A stretch of DNA of 64,000 bases from Hypericum androsaemum. Its lineage: Eukaryota; Streptophyta; Magnoliopsida; Malpighiales; Hypericaceae. Made by a program: the position numbers and the translations under genes. This document shows positions 46,301-57,081 of this stretch, one piece after another (within the stretch, counting starts at the first letter, position 1; each line of letters opens with the position of its first letter). The notes below the pieces were generated by a model that was given only the letters and a program-made list of their open reading frames with translations, was not told where the DNA came from and did no database searches. The DNA is taken from NCBI GenBank assembly GCA_963995505.1, contig OZ023199.1:5513906-5577905 (forward strand), given 5' to 3'.

Positions 46301-46555
46301 AGCTAACCTCTATAATGCATATCTCTAAAGTCACCCCTATTTCAATAAAAGTCACCCCTATTGCATGAATGAAAATTGACTTTGTTCGATATACTTCAGG
46401 GTTATTCCCTTCGTATTGGTTTAATCCTCAAGTTTTTCTAATATAATCACTAATGTAATCCATTTATTTGTTTATGCAAAATCCAACATATAAACTAACA
46501 GATAAAATTGGGGCAAGCACGCACTTCATCCATCCAACAAAAATGAAGATTACAC
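43340..46555. other. Long AT-rich intergenic region
   Basis: No supported gene in about 3.2 kb. Bases 45150-45300 contain several GATGATGTGCCGTTGG-like units spaced irregularly, a small decayed tandem array. Bases 44090-44250 resemble the A-rich tail side of a retroelement but cannot be classed. Short ORFs at 45412-46069 lack family motifs. Confidence 0.35.
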
Positions 46556-46557
46556 GT

Positions 46558-46700
46558 AGCCCTGGCCACGGTTCATTAACCGGTGGTTAGGTTAATGAAC
46601 ATGTAGTTCATGGTTAAGGGAAACCTTGATCGAGATGACGAGATCCATGGTTCAATCCTGGTTCACGACCTGGTTAACTGCCAGTTAAACGGATATGAGC
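46558..46700. repeat. Possible hAT-type MITE fragment
   Basis: TAGCCCTGGCCACGGTTCA at 46558 looks like a hAT-type terminus and is followed by repeated GGTTAA/GGTTCA motifs in both orientations. No right terminus or duplication was identified, so this is tentative. Confidence 0.3.
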
Positions 46701-46954
46701 GATTGGAACATGTGTCGAAGTAGAGGTAGATATAGTAATATCTTCAAGCCCCACATGTTCTTACAATGGCTGATCTGAAATAACCATGTAAAGTACATGT
46801 CCATTCTACAGAATTACTTGCAGGATCCCTTCATCTGCAAGTTCACCAAGTAAATCAACTTTCTTGGTCGGCTTTGGCAATTTAAACCTTGAAAGAGCGC
46901 ATATTTCATGGGGTGGATGTACCCCAAGACATAAATTCCAGCAGAGAGGAGGAT

Positions 46955-47080
46955 CAAATTCACTTTCCTTGTCAGGAACTTAACGTAAAACTTTACGTAA
47001 GCCGGAGATGGTTGTACCTCAGTCGGGATAAGGGACTGCCAGTTTTTGAACTCTCCACATTTGGGGCTTCCCTTCATCTG
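46955..47080 (-). pseudogene. Decayed duplicate of the last RUG3-like exon
   Basis: On the minus strand this stretch aligns with exon 6 of the gene just upstream. Both have GCAGAT(G/A)AAGG(G/A)AAG at the acceptor, then AACTGG(C/G)AGT and CTGAGGTACAACCAT, then AAGTTCCT. Frame is not maintained between the blocks. A shorter GCAGATGAAGGGATCC near 46827 may be a third trace. Probably a partial tandem duplication of the gene's 3' end. Confidence 0.55.
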
Positions 47081-47424
47081 CCAACGATCAAATTCAAAGG
47101 TCTCAATGCTAAAATCAGGCATATGAACTGCATTCATCCACAGAATCCACAATCACAGTATGCAACATAAAGAGATTTTTATGGAAGGATATAATATATG
47201 ATTTTTCAGACTACTCAGGTACCAATACCATCATAAAAGCCATTAACCGAAGATTAGATACAAGGGCAGATTAACGATACGAACATATTATCAAACAGAC
47301 ACCACTACAGGCACAGTAAGCAATCAATATCTCTATCCACAACAACAAACTGAAACATAAAAGAGTTTTCAGTGATACCAGAATTGTGTACCACAACAAC
47401 TACCGACTAAAAAGACCAACATAC

Positions 47425-50346
47425 TTACCTACTAGACCTAGAAACCAAACAAATGGCATGGGATGCACCAACTGCAACAGACAACACATTTGCCGGTCCT
47501 AAATCATCCTCCTCCTCGAGGAACTTGACTTCTATAGGACATGGTTGTACCTCAGGCAGTCCAGGAACTCCCAGTTGAAAATCTTTGGCATTTCCCCACA
47601 TGAATAACTTTCCTTTATCTGCACCGAAATCAGAAGCAATATTGCAATCATACCAACTTTGTTACTTACGAACAACATATAAAGTTCCAACTTCTCTGCA
47701 TTCATATAGATTGCTTCAAATAAAGAAGTTCAACTTGCCATACTCATTTCACAACTCCATAAGTGGCTAGTATAACCCTTTCAAATTCTGTCACAAATAC
47801 AACAAGAGACCACCAAGTCCCCATGACTCTCCAATACTGGATCTGGCACATGAACCAAAGTAATCTATAGCGGAAGACAAGTGGAATTGCAACTCTTTGA
47901 AATAGATTTAAAATATGGCAATCACATCTTATAAATGCTCCACAATTACAAATATGCAACTTAGTGAGAAGAGAACAGCAGCTTATCTTACCCATTTACA
48001 GATCCCTGAGAAAAGACCTAGCCAGTTAGGCAGATGCATAGTCTACTTCTCACACAGAAAACGAATTTAATTCACTTTCTACTTCTCACACAGAAAACGA
48101 ATTTAATTCACTTTCTTCACTTCATAGTTTAGCATATGGTTTCACAGGCAGTAACTTGAAGTTTTTTAAACTTTTTCATTGGCTTTTCTTCTTTGCTATA
48201 TTATCTCAGTTAAAGACAAGCTATCCTAATTTACAAACAAAAAAGACAAGCTATTCAAACTGACCAGTTATAGCTGCTGAAGATGATCCTCCACAGGCAA
48301 TATAGACTATCTTTTGGTCAGACAGTGCATCAATAACTTTTGGTGATTTCTGGTTCTGAATTGACGAATGGGCCAACTGTCCATGGCCACCAAAGCCCCA
48401 TGAATATACTTTGCCTTCATCTGACACATGCAAAGATTATGTCAAAAGAATGACTCCATTAACAGTAGTATAAAGAGATAAAACAAATTAAGAAAAGGAA
48501 GAGAAAAAAAATAACGCTCTGTCATGATGGAGGGAAAGGAGAAAGAAAAACAAGAGAGATGAATATGATTAAATTTTTTGGCCAAACTCAACCCTCGTTT
48601 CATTCCTCCCTACCAATCAAGGTGTTAGAAAGATAAAAATTTATCATCCTGTACCGACAAAGTTAGTGGTCATTTTACCTGTTAATGCTAGAGAGTGATA
48701 TCCACCACTGGCTATTTGAATCACACGAACACCTTCAAAATCAGGAATAGGGTTTGGTTTCCAGCCACCAACTTTATCTCCTCTGCCAAGCTCATAGTTG
48801 GAGTTTGCTGCAGGAAAACAGAAGATGATTCACTAGGTGAACATGAAATAGGCCGTTTGAATGAAGAAAAAAAATGACGTTTGCCAACATTAAGAGAATC
48901 AGCAATCATGAAGAATGTGTTTAACCCAAAGCTAGGACAGCCAGGCAAATGTTGTAAGCTCATTGCGGTTTGCATTTGACTCGATCATGAAGGAAGTTAA
49001 TGGACTAAAGCACTCCATTTATGACATGTTAAAGGGAGGTGGTTCCCAGGAGTCAGCTTTCAGTTCCTTCGCTGTGATATGGTATATTTCAACTCGAGTT
49101 TCTTTGCCCATATAACCCCACTTTTCATTGTCCTCATGCACACATAAGATTGAAATTACATGGTGGTGGTTTTCTCCAACATGATAGCAGTTGTAGCAGG
49201 TTGCTGGAATAAAATTAAGAGAAATTTCAAGAGAGAGAGTGTGCCTCACGAGTAGTTACTCGTCAGCATCTTCAGTGGGACCCAGAGATGAAAAGTAACG
49301 CAAGAGAAACAACGATGCAGAAAAGTCTTCAATCAATCAACGAATTTAATTCAAGATCTGGCTCATATAAAATTCTCCTCTGAGGAACACTCATCTTTAA
49401 AATCAGCTCATGCTCCAATCCCAATTTTTTGGCTTGCTTAGCATTTATCTTCCTTTCAATAGTCACCACCATAGGAGTAGTGTTTGTGAATAGTATTTCC
49501 ATCTTCTGGTACAAGTTATTGCTGATAACTTGTACCAGAAGATTGTACTTACTCTATCTAGCTTTCACGCAATGTCCAGTTTTCTACTAAATCAGAACTC
49601 TCACTTGTTTAGACTATGTTAGTGAAAAGTGTTGCAAAACAGGAGCTATTTTTCTATTAATTTAGGTAGTGTTTTTGGTCCACTTCATTTGGGTCTATTG
49701 CCGCTGGCATGGCATGGCATACCTATGGTGGTTGATGACTAGCAACTAGCAACCACTACCAATGGCTGGTGAGGTCTGACACCAACAGTACAGAATCACA
49801 TTTTGACTGTCTATTGAATGAAGAGGCTCGATTGGGCCATTCCATCTTAATATAGGGAACTGAACCTTATCTTACAGATAGTAAGAAGGCATACCATTAC
49901 ATCACTCCCCCATCTAAAAAATATCTCAAGGTTACCAGAAGTGCTTGCGGTGCACAAAGTGAGCAGTTAATTTTTTATACAGCATGCAAGACGGTTAATT
50001 ATTATTCTTAGTAGGTATTGTGAGCACCAAGGGTGTGGAAACAAACAATAAGATAAGCGAGGATGTCTAATATATACAAAAGGAAAAACCAGAAGGGTCG
50101 TGATTCATATAGGCATCTAAACCATAGTATACGAAAATGAGTTAAGAGCATTAGGCATGGGACTCAAAGGGGCATTTTCTTCCTCCGTTAATGAATGAAT
50201 GAAAGAAGAATTAAACGACCGATGATAGCATTCAAGAAAATCTTTAACGAGCTTTGCTTCAACAATTGAACTGAAATAGCAGAAGAAGCTTCCTTACTTG
50301 CACATGGTAGACAAGTTATTGGAAGCATTGTAATTTTCTTCCCAAA

Positions 50347-50400
<54 letters not shown>

Positions 50401-51794
50401 TAAAGTTGCACTAAGATATTATGATACAAACCTCCCCAATTCCAAACTTGACCCTCCATTGTTAGTGCCGTTGTGAAAAAACCACCACAATGGACAGCAG
50501 CCACTGGCACAGGTAATGCTTTTACCTTTGAGGGGATACTAAGTCCACCTCCTTCATTTGGGCCCGGTCCTGGACCAAGACCCAACCTACCATCTCCATC
50601 TTCTCGACCCCAGGTGTATAGTTCTCCTATTTCCAGAAAATATGAAAGAATTAGAGAACTGAGAGAACAATTTGAATCAATCCAACATTCACATTAATTT
50701 CCTAGCTTATTTACGAATGTCAAAGGTTCCTCATACATGTCAGCACCCATTAGATTCGCTTGGATTTAAAATAGACAAAGAGTTCTGTGCTTAGAGGTTA
50801 CCAATCCCAAGGGCTGCATTGTAAGAAAAGCGAGAGAGATTAACGAACCTGATTCGGTAACGACAGCAGTATGTGTCCCGCTAGTGGCAACATGACATAT
50901 TTTCTCCTTCCAAGGGCCTTCTACCAATCTGGGAACAAGTTCTCTATGATAAACAGAATGCCCCAGAGCACCAAAACCACCGTACCCCCTGGCAAACTTC
51001 AGTTTTAATGGCACAAACATCAAACTTGTCCATTACTTGTTCAACGCCAGATCAAGCAGTAGAAAGGAATTATAAGGTATCATATCATGTAACTAAAACC
51101 CTAAGCATTTCGCTTTTCTTCTTTCGTCCCTCGAGTACTCCTCCTAACATCAACTTCAAACGCAAATTGGGACCAACAGAGTACGCATTCTAAGCGTTAT
51201 CTCATCGTATGTAGTTGGCATTACAGTTCGAAATGTCGGATTTCTCCGGGAAATTAGCACCAAAACCATTCAGGGGAAATAAACTAACCAAGTGAAGAGG
51301 TGGCCCTGGGAGGTAAGGGCGGCCGAGTGGACCCCACCAAGGGCAACGGCACGAACAGGACGATCATCATCGAAGAAGGGGCTAATGGTAGGGAGAAAAA
51401 TAGGATGCTCGTGCCCGAACCCGAGGCGGCCGCCATCCCCTTTCCCCCAAACCCATAGCCGGCCGTCCACCAACAGCCCGGAGTGGAACAGCCCACAAGA
51501 GACCCCCACCTGAGGCAGAGCCCCCTCCACGGCGTCGTCGAGGGGGAGGCGGCCCGGGGTCGGGGAGAGGGAGAAGGAGGAAGAGAAGTAGAGGTTGGCT
51601 ACGGGGGATGGGTACATGCGGACCTCCTCGACGCCGCCGCCCAGCTGGCCGGAGGCCCCTCTTCCCCACGAGAATACTTGGACTCTTGTTGCCTTCTCCG
51701 TTGAGTCTGCGGCGCTCCCGTGCAGCGTTGGCACCTTCGCGGCGGTGGAGAAGGGACGCGCCAGCAGGTGGCGCGTGCGGAGGAGAAGTGGCAT
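47425..51794 (-). CDS. RUG3: RUG3-like mitochondrial RCC1-repeat protein
   Basis: Six exons, 51289-51794, 50849-50988, 50432-50626, 48679-48807, 48265-48420 and 47425-47618, with GT/AG borders in frame, give 439 residues. The N terminus MPLLLRTRHLLARPFSTAAK is rich in Arg, Leu and Ser with no acids, as in a mitochondrial presequence. The rest is a run of RCC1 repeats: VFSWGRGASGQLGGG, LWVWGKGDGGRLGFG, TWGYGGFGALGH, GRLGLGPGPGPNEGGGLS, WNWGANSNYELGRG, YSWGFGGHGQL and MWGNAKDFQLGVPGLPEVQ. Length and motifs match Arabidopsis RUG3, which is needed for nad2 intron splicing and complex I. The role here is inferred. The stop (47425-47427) overlaps a donor-like AG/GTAAGT. One repeat reads GQLAH where GQLGH is usual. 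A TA/GA microsatellite lies just inside intron 3. Confidence 0.92.
50349..50400. repeat. (TA)n(GA)n compound microsatellite in RUG3-like intron 3
   Basis: About 26 bases of TA repeats run directly into about 24 bases of GA repeats, 32 bp inside the intron from the exon 3 donor. It is likely to vary in length between individuals. Confidence 0.9.
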
Positions 51795-52547
51795 CTTTGG
51801 AGGGATAAAAATGCAGATGATGACTCGGTTTGGTCCGTTACGAGGGTTTTACACTAAGCATTGGGGTTTTTCGGCTGTTGGGTGGGTTTTTTTTCTTAAT
51901 GGTGTTACTATTCACCGCGTTTTGTGAAAAAAGCGTCTGATTTGAAAGTATTGCGGAGAGGGTGTCCACGTGGCACAGACGCCAAAAAAAGCAAGATCCG
52001 ACTTTTTTTGTCGCATGACCAAGATCCGACTTTTTGGTCGGATGTTGGTCGATAATCCTATCCGCTATAAAGTGGAATTTCGAAGTATACCGAGATCCAA
52101 CTATAACAAGATTCAACAAAAAAAGTCGGATTTCGGTCAGTAGATACACACCAAAATCCGACTTTTTCCATCGCTCACACTCCCGTCCCCGACTCGTTTC
52201 TGAAGGACACCAAAATCCGACTTTCTCGCCCTCCCGTCGCTCGCCTCTCCGATCGCGCTCACCCTCCCTCGCTTCGCCTCTCCTGCTCGCTCACCTCGCC
52301 TCGCCTCTCCCGCTCGCTCGCCTCGCCGGTCCCGCTCCCGCTCCCGCTCGCCTCGCCGCTCGCCGGCTCGCCTCGCCTCTCCCGCGTCGCCGGTCCCCCT
52401 CGTCGCCTCGCCTTGCCTCTCGGTCCGACCCCCCGACGTCGTATTAGGTAAATTTTTTAATTAGTTAATTGTGAATGTTAGTTAATTGGTTAATTGGTGA
52501 TGTTAGTTAAATAGTTTATTGGTTAATTGTAATTTGTAGATAATTGG
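51795..52547. other. RUG3-like 5' flank: CCGACTTTTT motif cluster and CTCGCC low complexity
   Basis: Bases 51990-52230 hold about five copies of ATCCGACTTTTT in both orientations. Bases 52230-52435 are a C-rich, CTCGCC/CCCGCT low-complexity stretch, which alone produces the plus-strand ORF there. The promoter of the minus-strand RUG3-like gene should lie close to 51800-51950, but no TATA box is obvious. Confidence 0.5.
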
Positions 52548-53400
52548 TTAACATTTTTTTGGTCCGAACGGTGCGACCAAAATTTCGATCTGACCGGTCT
52601 GGCCAAAAAATTGATCAGACCAAATTGACCAATTTATGGTCCGACCGGTTTTGCTGAAATATTGTCCAATCGGTTTGACCGAAATTTGGTCCGATCGGTT
52701 TGACCAAAATTTGGTCCGACCGGTTTGATCAAAATATGGTCCGGCCAGTTTGACCAAAATAAGGTCCGACTGGTTTGACCATTAAACAGTGTGACCGTAA
52801 TATGGTCTGTAATAACGCTATTTTAATTAATTTTTTGATTAATGTTCTAATTGTTCAATGTTTAACATTGTTATGGTCCGACCGGTTTTGCTGAAATATT
52901 GTCCAATCGGTTTGACCAAAATATGGTCCGATCAGTTTGACCGAAAGATGGTCTGACCAGTTTGATCAAAATATGGTCCGACCAGTTTGACCGAAATATG
53001 GTCCGGCCAGTTTGACCAAAATAAAGTCCGACTGGTTTGACCGTTAAAGAGTGTGACCGTAATATGGTCTGTAATAACGCTATTTTAATTAATTTTTTGA
53101 TTAATATTCTAATTGTTCAATGTTTAACATTGTTATGGTCCGACCGGTTTTGCTGAAATATTGTCCAATCGGTTTGACCGAAATATGGTCCGATCAGTTT
53201 GACCGAAAGATGGTCCGACTGGTTTGACCAAAATATGGTCCGACCGGTTTGGCCGAAATATGGTCCGGCCAGTTTGACAAAAATAAAGTCTGACTGGTTT
53301 GACCATTAAACAGTGTGACCGTAATATGGTCTGTAATAACGCTATTTTAATTAATTTTTTGATTAATGTTCTAATTGTTCAATGTTTAACATTGTTGGAT
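52548..53400. repeat. Hierarchical minisatellite (25-bp units in 237-262-bp higher-order units)
   Basis: The basic unit is about 25 bp, like GGTCCGACCGGTTTGACC plus AAAATAT. Six or seven diverged units are followed by a spacer containing GTAATATGGTCTGTAATAAC and ending in TGTTTAACATTG. This whole block repeats starting at about 52636, 52873 and 53135 (spacing 237 and 262). The difference of 25 bp equals one basic unit, and counting gives six units in block one and seven in blocks two and three. Confidence 0.85.
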
Positions 53401-53467
53401 TTGCTAAGTTTGTTAATATATTGGTAAGTTAATATAATGTTCTTATATGTCTATTGTGTTGTTTAGA

Positions 53468-53890
53468 TATGGATGCACAGCCATACAGACATCTTCTAGG
53501 GAATGGAGGACCCTTAGATACGTCGGTATTAGTGCACCAGGATGTGCACCGTTCTCAGGACGTGTGGAACCGTGAGGTTCGTGAAGGGATTAATGATAAT
53601 CAGGACACATTGTTGAAGATACACCGACGGAAATGGACGGTGTCTCATGTGCAGAACGAGGCCTTTATAGCCTATATGAAGGAGGCAGATTTCTGGGATG
53701 TGTGGTGTATTGGCTGGGTCGTTCTCGAAACAACATTTGTTACAGCCTTGGTGGAGCGGTGGCGGCCCGAGACCCATACGTTCCATATGCCTGTGGGTGA
53801 GATGACAGTTCTCTTCAGGACGTTGCTGTGTTGTTCGGGCTTCCTATCGATGGAAACATGCTCTATAATGATAGATGTTATCTGGGACAT
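53468..53890 (+). pseudogene. Plant mobile domain (PMD, MAIN-like) fragment, frameshifted
   Basis: From the ATG at 53468: MDAQPYRHLLGNGGPLDTSV, then the PMD motifs FIAYMKEADFWDVW and ALVERWRPETHTFHMPVGEM. A one-base shift near 53808 moves the following VLFGLPIDGNM motif into another frame (readable to about 53885). PMDs occur in transposon-derived and host genes (MAIN, MAIL) linked to silencing. Here the fragment ends in unrelated sequence, so it is a remnant. The minisatellite lies directly upstream. Confidence 0.75.
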
Positions 53891-54433
53891 CAGAGTGTCA
53901 CCAAAATAATCAAGCCAAAAAGTCTCAGGGTCGTCAAAAAAAGGCTTGGATGTACACCTAGCAAAGGGCAAACCAAAACAAGCATCCACACGAAACCAAT
54001 TAAGGAAGGTCATAAGACCAAAAATGGTCAGAGCCGCATGCAGCTTTCTTGATCGATTGAAGGATCTTTGAAGTGTCTTCCTCCTAAGAAAGACCCATCA
54101 CGATAGCAACCCACTACGCCTCAGCAGAAAACTCTGTTTGTGTATATGCCTTAGTAGATTCTTCAAAGTCCTTTCATAATGTCCACAAAGTGTTTATAAA
54201 AATGACACAGTAGGTTGTACCAAGTTTGAATTTCGAATTTCACCTTAAAGCTTTTCCCTCCTTGTCTTTGAATTTCAGACTTTGAAATTTCCCTCCACGT
54301 TGTTGTGTTAACCATGATAAAAAGTTGAGTATGCTTAGTTATTTTTGTTTAGCTTCACAATAGTTTGGGTCGATGCAACCTAGCTTGTTATGCATTTTTG
54401 CTTGAGTGTACACCGTTGATGTTGCATCCCACC
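53890..54433 (-). pseudogene. Probable LINE 3' (RNase H side) fragment, then unclassified DNA
   Basis: The minus-strand translation of 53890-54050 (LNWFRVDACFGLPFARCTSK) and of the following bases resembles the linker and RNase H region at the 3' end of plant LINEs, with several stops. From about 54180 to 54425 nothing is recognised. Low confidence. Confidence 0.3.
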
Positions 54434-55394
54434 TAGGGGTGAGCATGTTGCCCGGACCGGACCGAACCGGAAAAAACTGGACCGGACCAGAACCGAATTT
54501 GCTGGGAAAATACAAACCGGATTGGACCAGATTCCAATCCGGTTCGGAACTGGGACCGGACCGTTGATTCGGTTTAAACTGGACCAAACCGGAAAAAATC
54601 GGATCTGGAAATTGGCAGCGGACCAGCAGCTGCCTTCGAAGTTCGATCATAACAACATCAGGAGGCATTTGCTTCAAAATGACGATGGCAACTCTAGCAA
54701 CAATAATCACTAGCCATTCTCCAACTTCTTTTCAACATGATCAAGCAACAAAACTTCAAAATTTACTTCACGTCCAATTCAAATCAAGTAACCAACTTAG
54801 CGAAATAGCAGCCTTGGAAGAACAAGGCTAAAGTCTCAACTCGATAAACAATCAAATAAGGGTACCCAATTAATCCAATCACCCAAAATTTTCACATAAT
54901 TGTTTCACAAGGGCAAAAGGGTAGATTGTGCACACCTGAGCAATTCAAATTGGAAACCCTAGAATTTGGGGGATTATCTCATACCCCAAGTTGGACAGGC
55001 TGTGGTGGTTGACCGTCGGGCCGTCGGCGGTGGCTGAGCGTCGGGCCGTCGGCGGTTAGACAGGCTGTGGTGGCGGGCCGTCGGCGCCTCGGCGGTGAAC
55101 TCTGAGTGTGAGGTGCGTCCTTTTTTTTCTGTCTGAGTTTTGGTTTATTTGGTTTGGACTTTGGTTACGGGGAGAGAGAAAGTGAAAGTATTATAATTAA
55201 TATGTTGGCAAATTTTCGGTCCGGTCCCGGTTGTTTCCAGTTCTGTGCAAAAAAAACCCGGATCGGACCAGAAACTGGATTTTGCATATATCCGGGACCG
55301 GACTGGACCGTTTTGGAATATGGTTCGGTTTGGTCTGATTTTTTGGTCCGGATTGGTCCGGTTTGACAGTTTCCAGTTTGTTTGCTCACCCCTA
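54434..55394. mobile_element. Non-autonomous hAT element with 8-bp TSD
   Basis: The left end is TAGGGGTGAGCATG and the right end, in reverse complement, is TAGGGGTGAGCAAA. Flanks are ATCCCACC (54426-54433) and ATCCCACA (55395-55402), an 8-bp duplication with one difference. Both ends are packed with CCGGACCGG/GGTCCGG motifs (54450-54600 and 55210-55370). No transposase is present in the 961 bp. The first ten terminal bases match the autonomous-type element at 13296. Confidence 0.85.
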
Positions 55395-55402
55395 ATCCCA
55401 CA

Positions 55403-55620
55403 CGTGAACCTTGCGATACGATCCATACTCGACTCAACTTGTTTGGCCGACGATCGGCCTCTACACCCGTTGGTCGACACTCGACCTTGGGTTAGGCTGG
55501 CCACCGATTGGCCTAAGGCTATGCTGGCTGACGATTGGCCTCCACCCAGGCTGGCCGATGATCGGCCTAAGTCGATCAAAGCTATTACTTTCTGACCTCA
55601 CTTAGCCTTGTTCTTGCTCC
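55403..55620. repeat. Degenerate short repeats around GGCCGACGATCGGCCT
   Basis: About five imperfect copies of a GCTGGCCGACGATTGGCCT-like unit, roughly 35-45 bp apart, lie directly after the hAT element. Each unit contains a partial palindrome. The minus-strand ORF over them is just repeat. Confidence 0.55.
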
Positions 55621-55699
55621 GCTTGTCTTGCAGGTACCAGTTTTAGCTATGGACCCCCCATCAGCAGTGAGCAAGTACGAGCAAAACTAAAAGAATGTC

Positions 55700-56348
55700 T
55701 TAACCGCGTCCACCTTTGGTACACCTTTCTCCATTGATGACTCCAAGGAAGAAAAGAGTCATACTCTTGGTCTAACGGTGATCCATCCGAAGGTTTTCAC
55801 CAAGTACCTTCCTATTCATCACCAGGATGCTCCTCTCATCAAGTGCCCACCTTTTAGCCTATCCCCATGGGGAGGATCTAGACTTTACCAGGGATGGCCC
55901 TCTTATCCGGACAAGTTCTTGCCAGCATATACTAAGTGGTACATCCGTCTGAAGAAGCTACATGGTGCTACTTGGGAGAAAGCAGACATTGCTTCCATGA
56001 TATCTTCCTCTACATGCCGATTTGAGCCATGCCCGCCCTTCTTGGGCGCTTTGCTTCAATATTGGTGTCCAAGTTCCAACACCTTCATTTTTCGGTCTGG
56101 TATGTCCACGTTTCCTTACCTTTCTGTCACCGCTTCTTAAGTTGTAACATGTCCTATCCTTACCCTATTCTTTGCAGGAATGAGGACCATTACCTTGTAC
56201 GACCTGGCATCACTTTTTGGCCTCCGCTGCCAGGGTGACGCTGTCACTCCGTCACAACTTTCTCCATTTCCAGATAAACTTAGCAAAAAGTTCAAGGCTA
56301 AAGACTTGGAAAAGGCATATACCAAGTACATTGCCATTCACTACCTAA
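55700..56348 (+). pseudogene. Plant mobile domain fragment of a second type, cut by Athila LTR
   Basis: An open frame from about 55700 continues through VIHPKVFTKYLP, WPSYPDKFLPAYTKWYIRL and FLGALLQYWCPSSNTF. A GT/AG intron (56100-56177) joins SG to MRTITLYDLASLFGL and then AKDLEKAYTKYIAIHYLM. This is the aminotransferase-like PMD layout with its conserved intron. It has no good ATG and ends where the Athila LTR begins (56349), so it is a disrupted fragment. Confidence 0.7.
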
Positions 56349-57081
56349 TGATGAGTGTGAAAACACTCTATCATCTATGTATGTTTTAGTGTCAATTTTC
56401 TATTGTTTCTAGTATTGTTGTGTGTTATTTATCGTTGTATTGTTATATTTCGTGTTTTCAACGTTTTAGTATAGTTATTGTGATTTTCATTAGTTTTGTT
56501 CATTTTTATTTCAAGGAGGCTTTGTGGTGATGCGGGGAGGATATTGGTATACTTTGGAGCGCGTCAACGACGATCGGATCAGCCTTGACGAATGGTGCAC
56601 GATCGGGAAGGCGACGACATTGGGTAAACTGACCTCGAGAGACGTAAATACCGATAACTTTCTCATCCAAAGTCCAATGGAGGCAAGCAAGGTGGTGCTA
56701 GAAAGAAGACATCCGGGGCTACAACTTTGTCTTTATAGTCTTCTTCAAATTCGAAGTCTAAGAGGGTCAAAAATGCACATGAAGTCAAGCTTTAAATCTG
56801 CGGACTCGCCTGACCGAAATCGGCCAAAATTCCGGGACCATTCCGGAATTTGCCATGACGTTTTCTTGGCTGCCATCCCACCACCTTTTGGCTGGAATTC
56901 CACTACCTAATTTTCCATACTCCACTACTTCCATTGTCCCCCACTAATTCACTTTGTCTCCCACTATCTCCCACTCCACTTCTCCATACATTGACTACCA
57001 ACACCATTCCACTCATCCATCCATTCTCTCTTCCTCCCTCCCAAGAAAAAACGTGGCTGCCAACCTTCCTCTTCCTGGAGA
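56349..57081 (+). repeat. 5' LTR of Athila-like element, 3'-truncated
   Basis: This aligns without gaps over 733 bp with the start of the 3' LTR at 62486 (both begin TGATGAGTGTGAAAACAC). By eye there are about 19 substitutions, most in 56588-56705. At CTTCCTGGAGA (57071-57081) the match stops. The 3' LTR continues at least 780 bp further, whereas here the sequence jumps into gag. The rest of this LTR, the primer-binding site and the gag start are deleted. Confidence 0.9.

Noticed and set aside
49329..49514. Minus ORF of 61 codons in RUG3-like intron 3 as an extra exon
   Set aside because: It interrupts the RCC1 repeat order, lacks the W-G motif pattern, and the flanking exons join in frame without it.
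52034..52447. 137-codon plus-strand ORF rich in Ser, Pro and Arg
   Set aside because: It translates CTCGCC/CCCGCT low-complexity sequence and motif repeats. There is no family signal or gene structure.
56524..56910. 128-codon ORF that also occurs at 62661-63047
   Set aside because: Both copies are LTR sequence of the Athila-like element. The repetition reflects the LTR pair, not a gene family.
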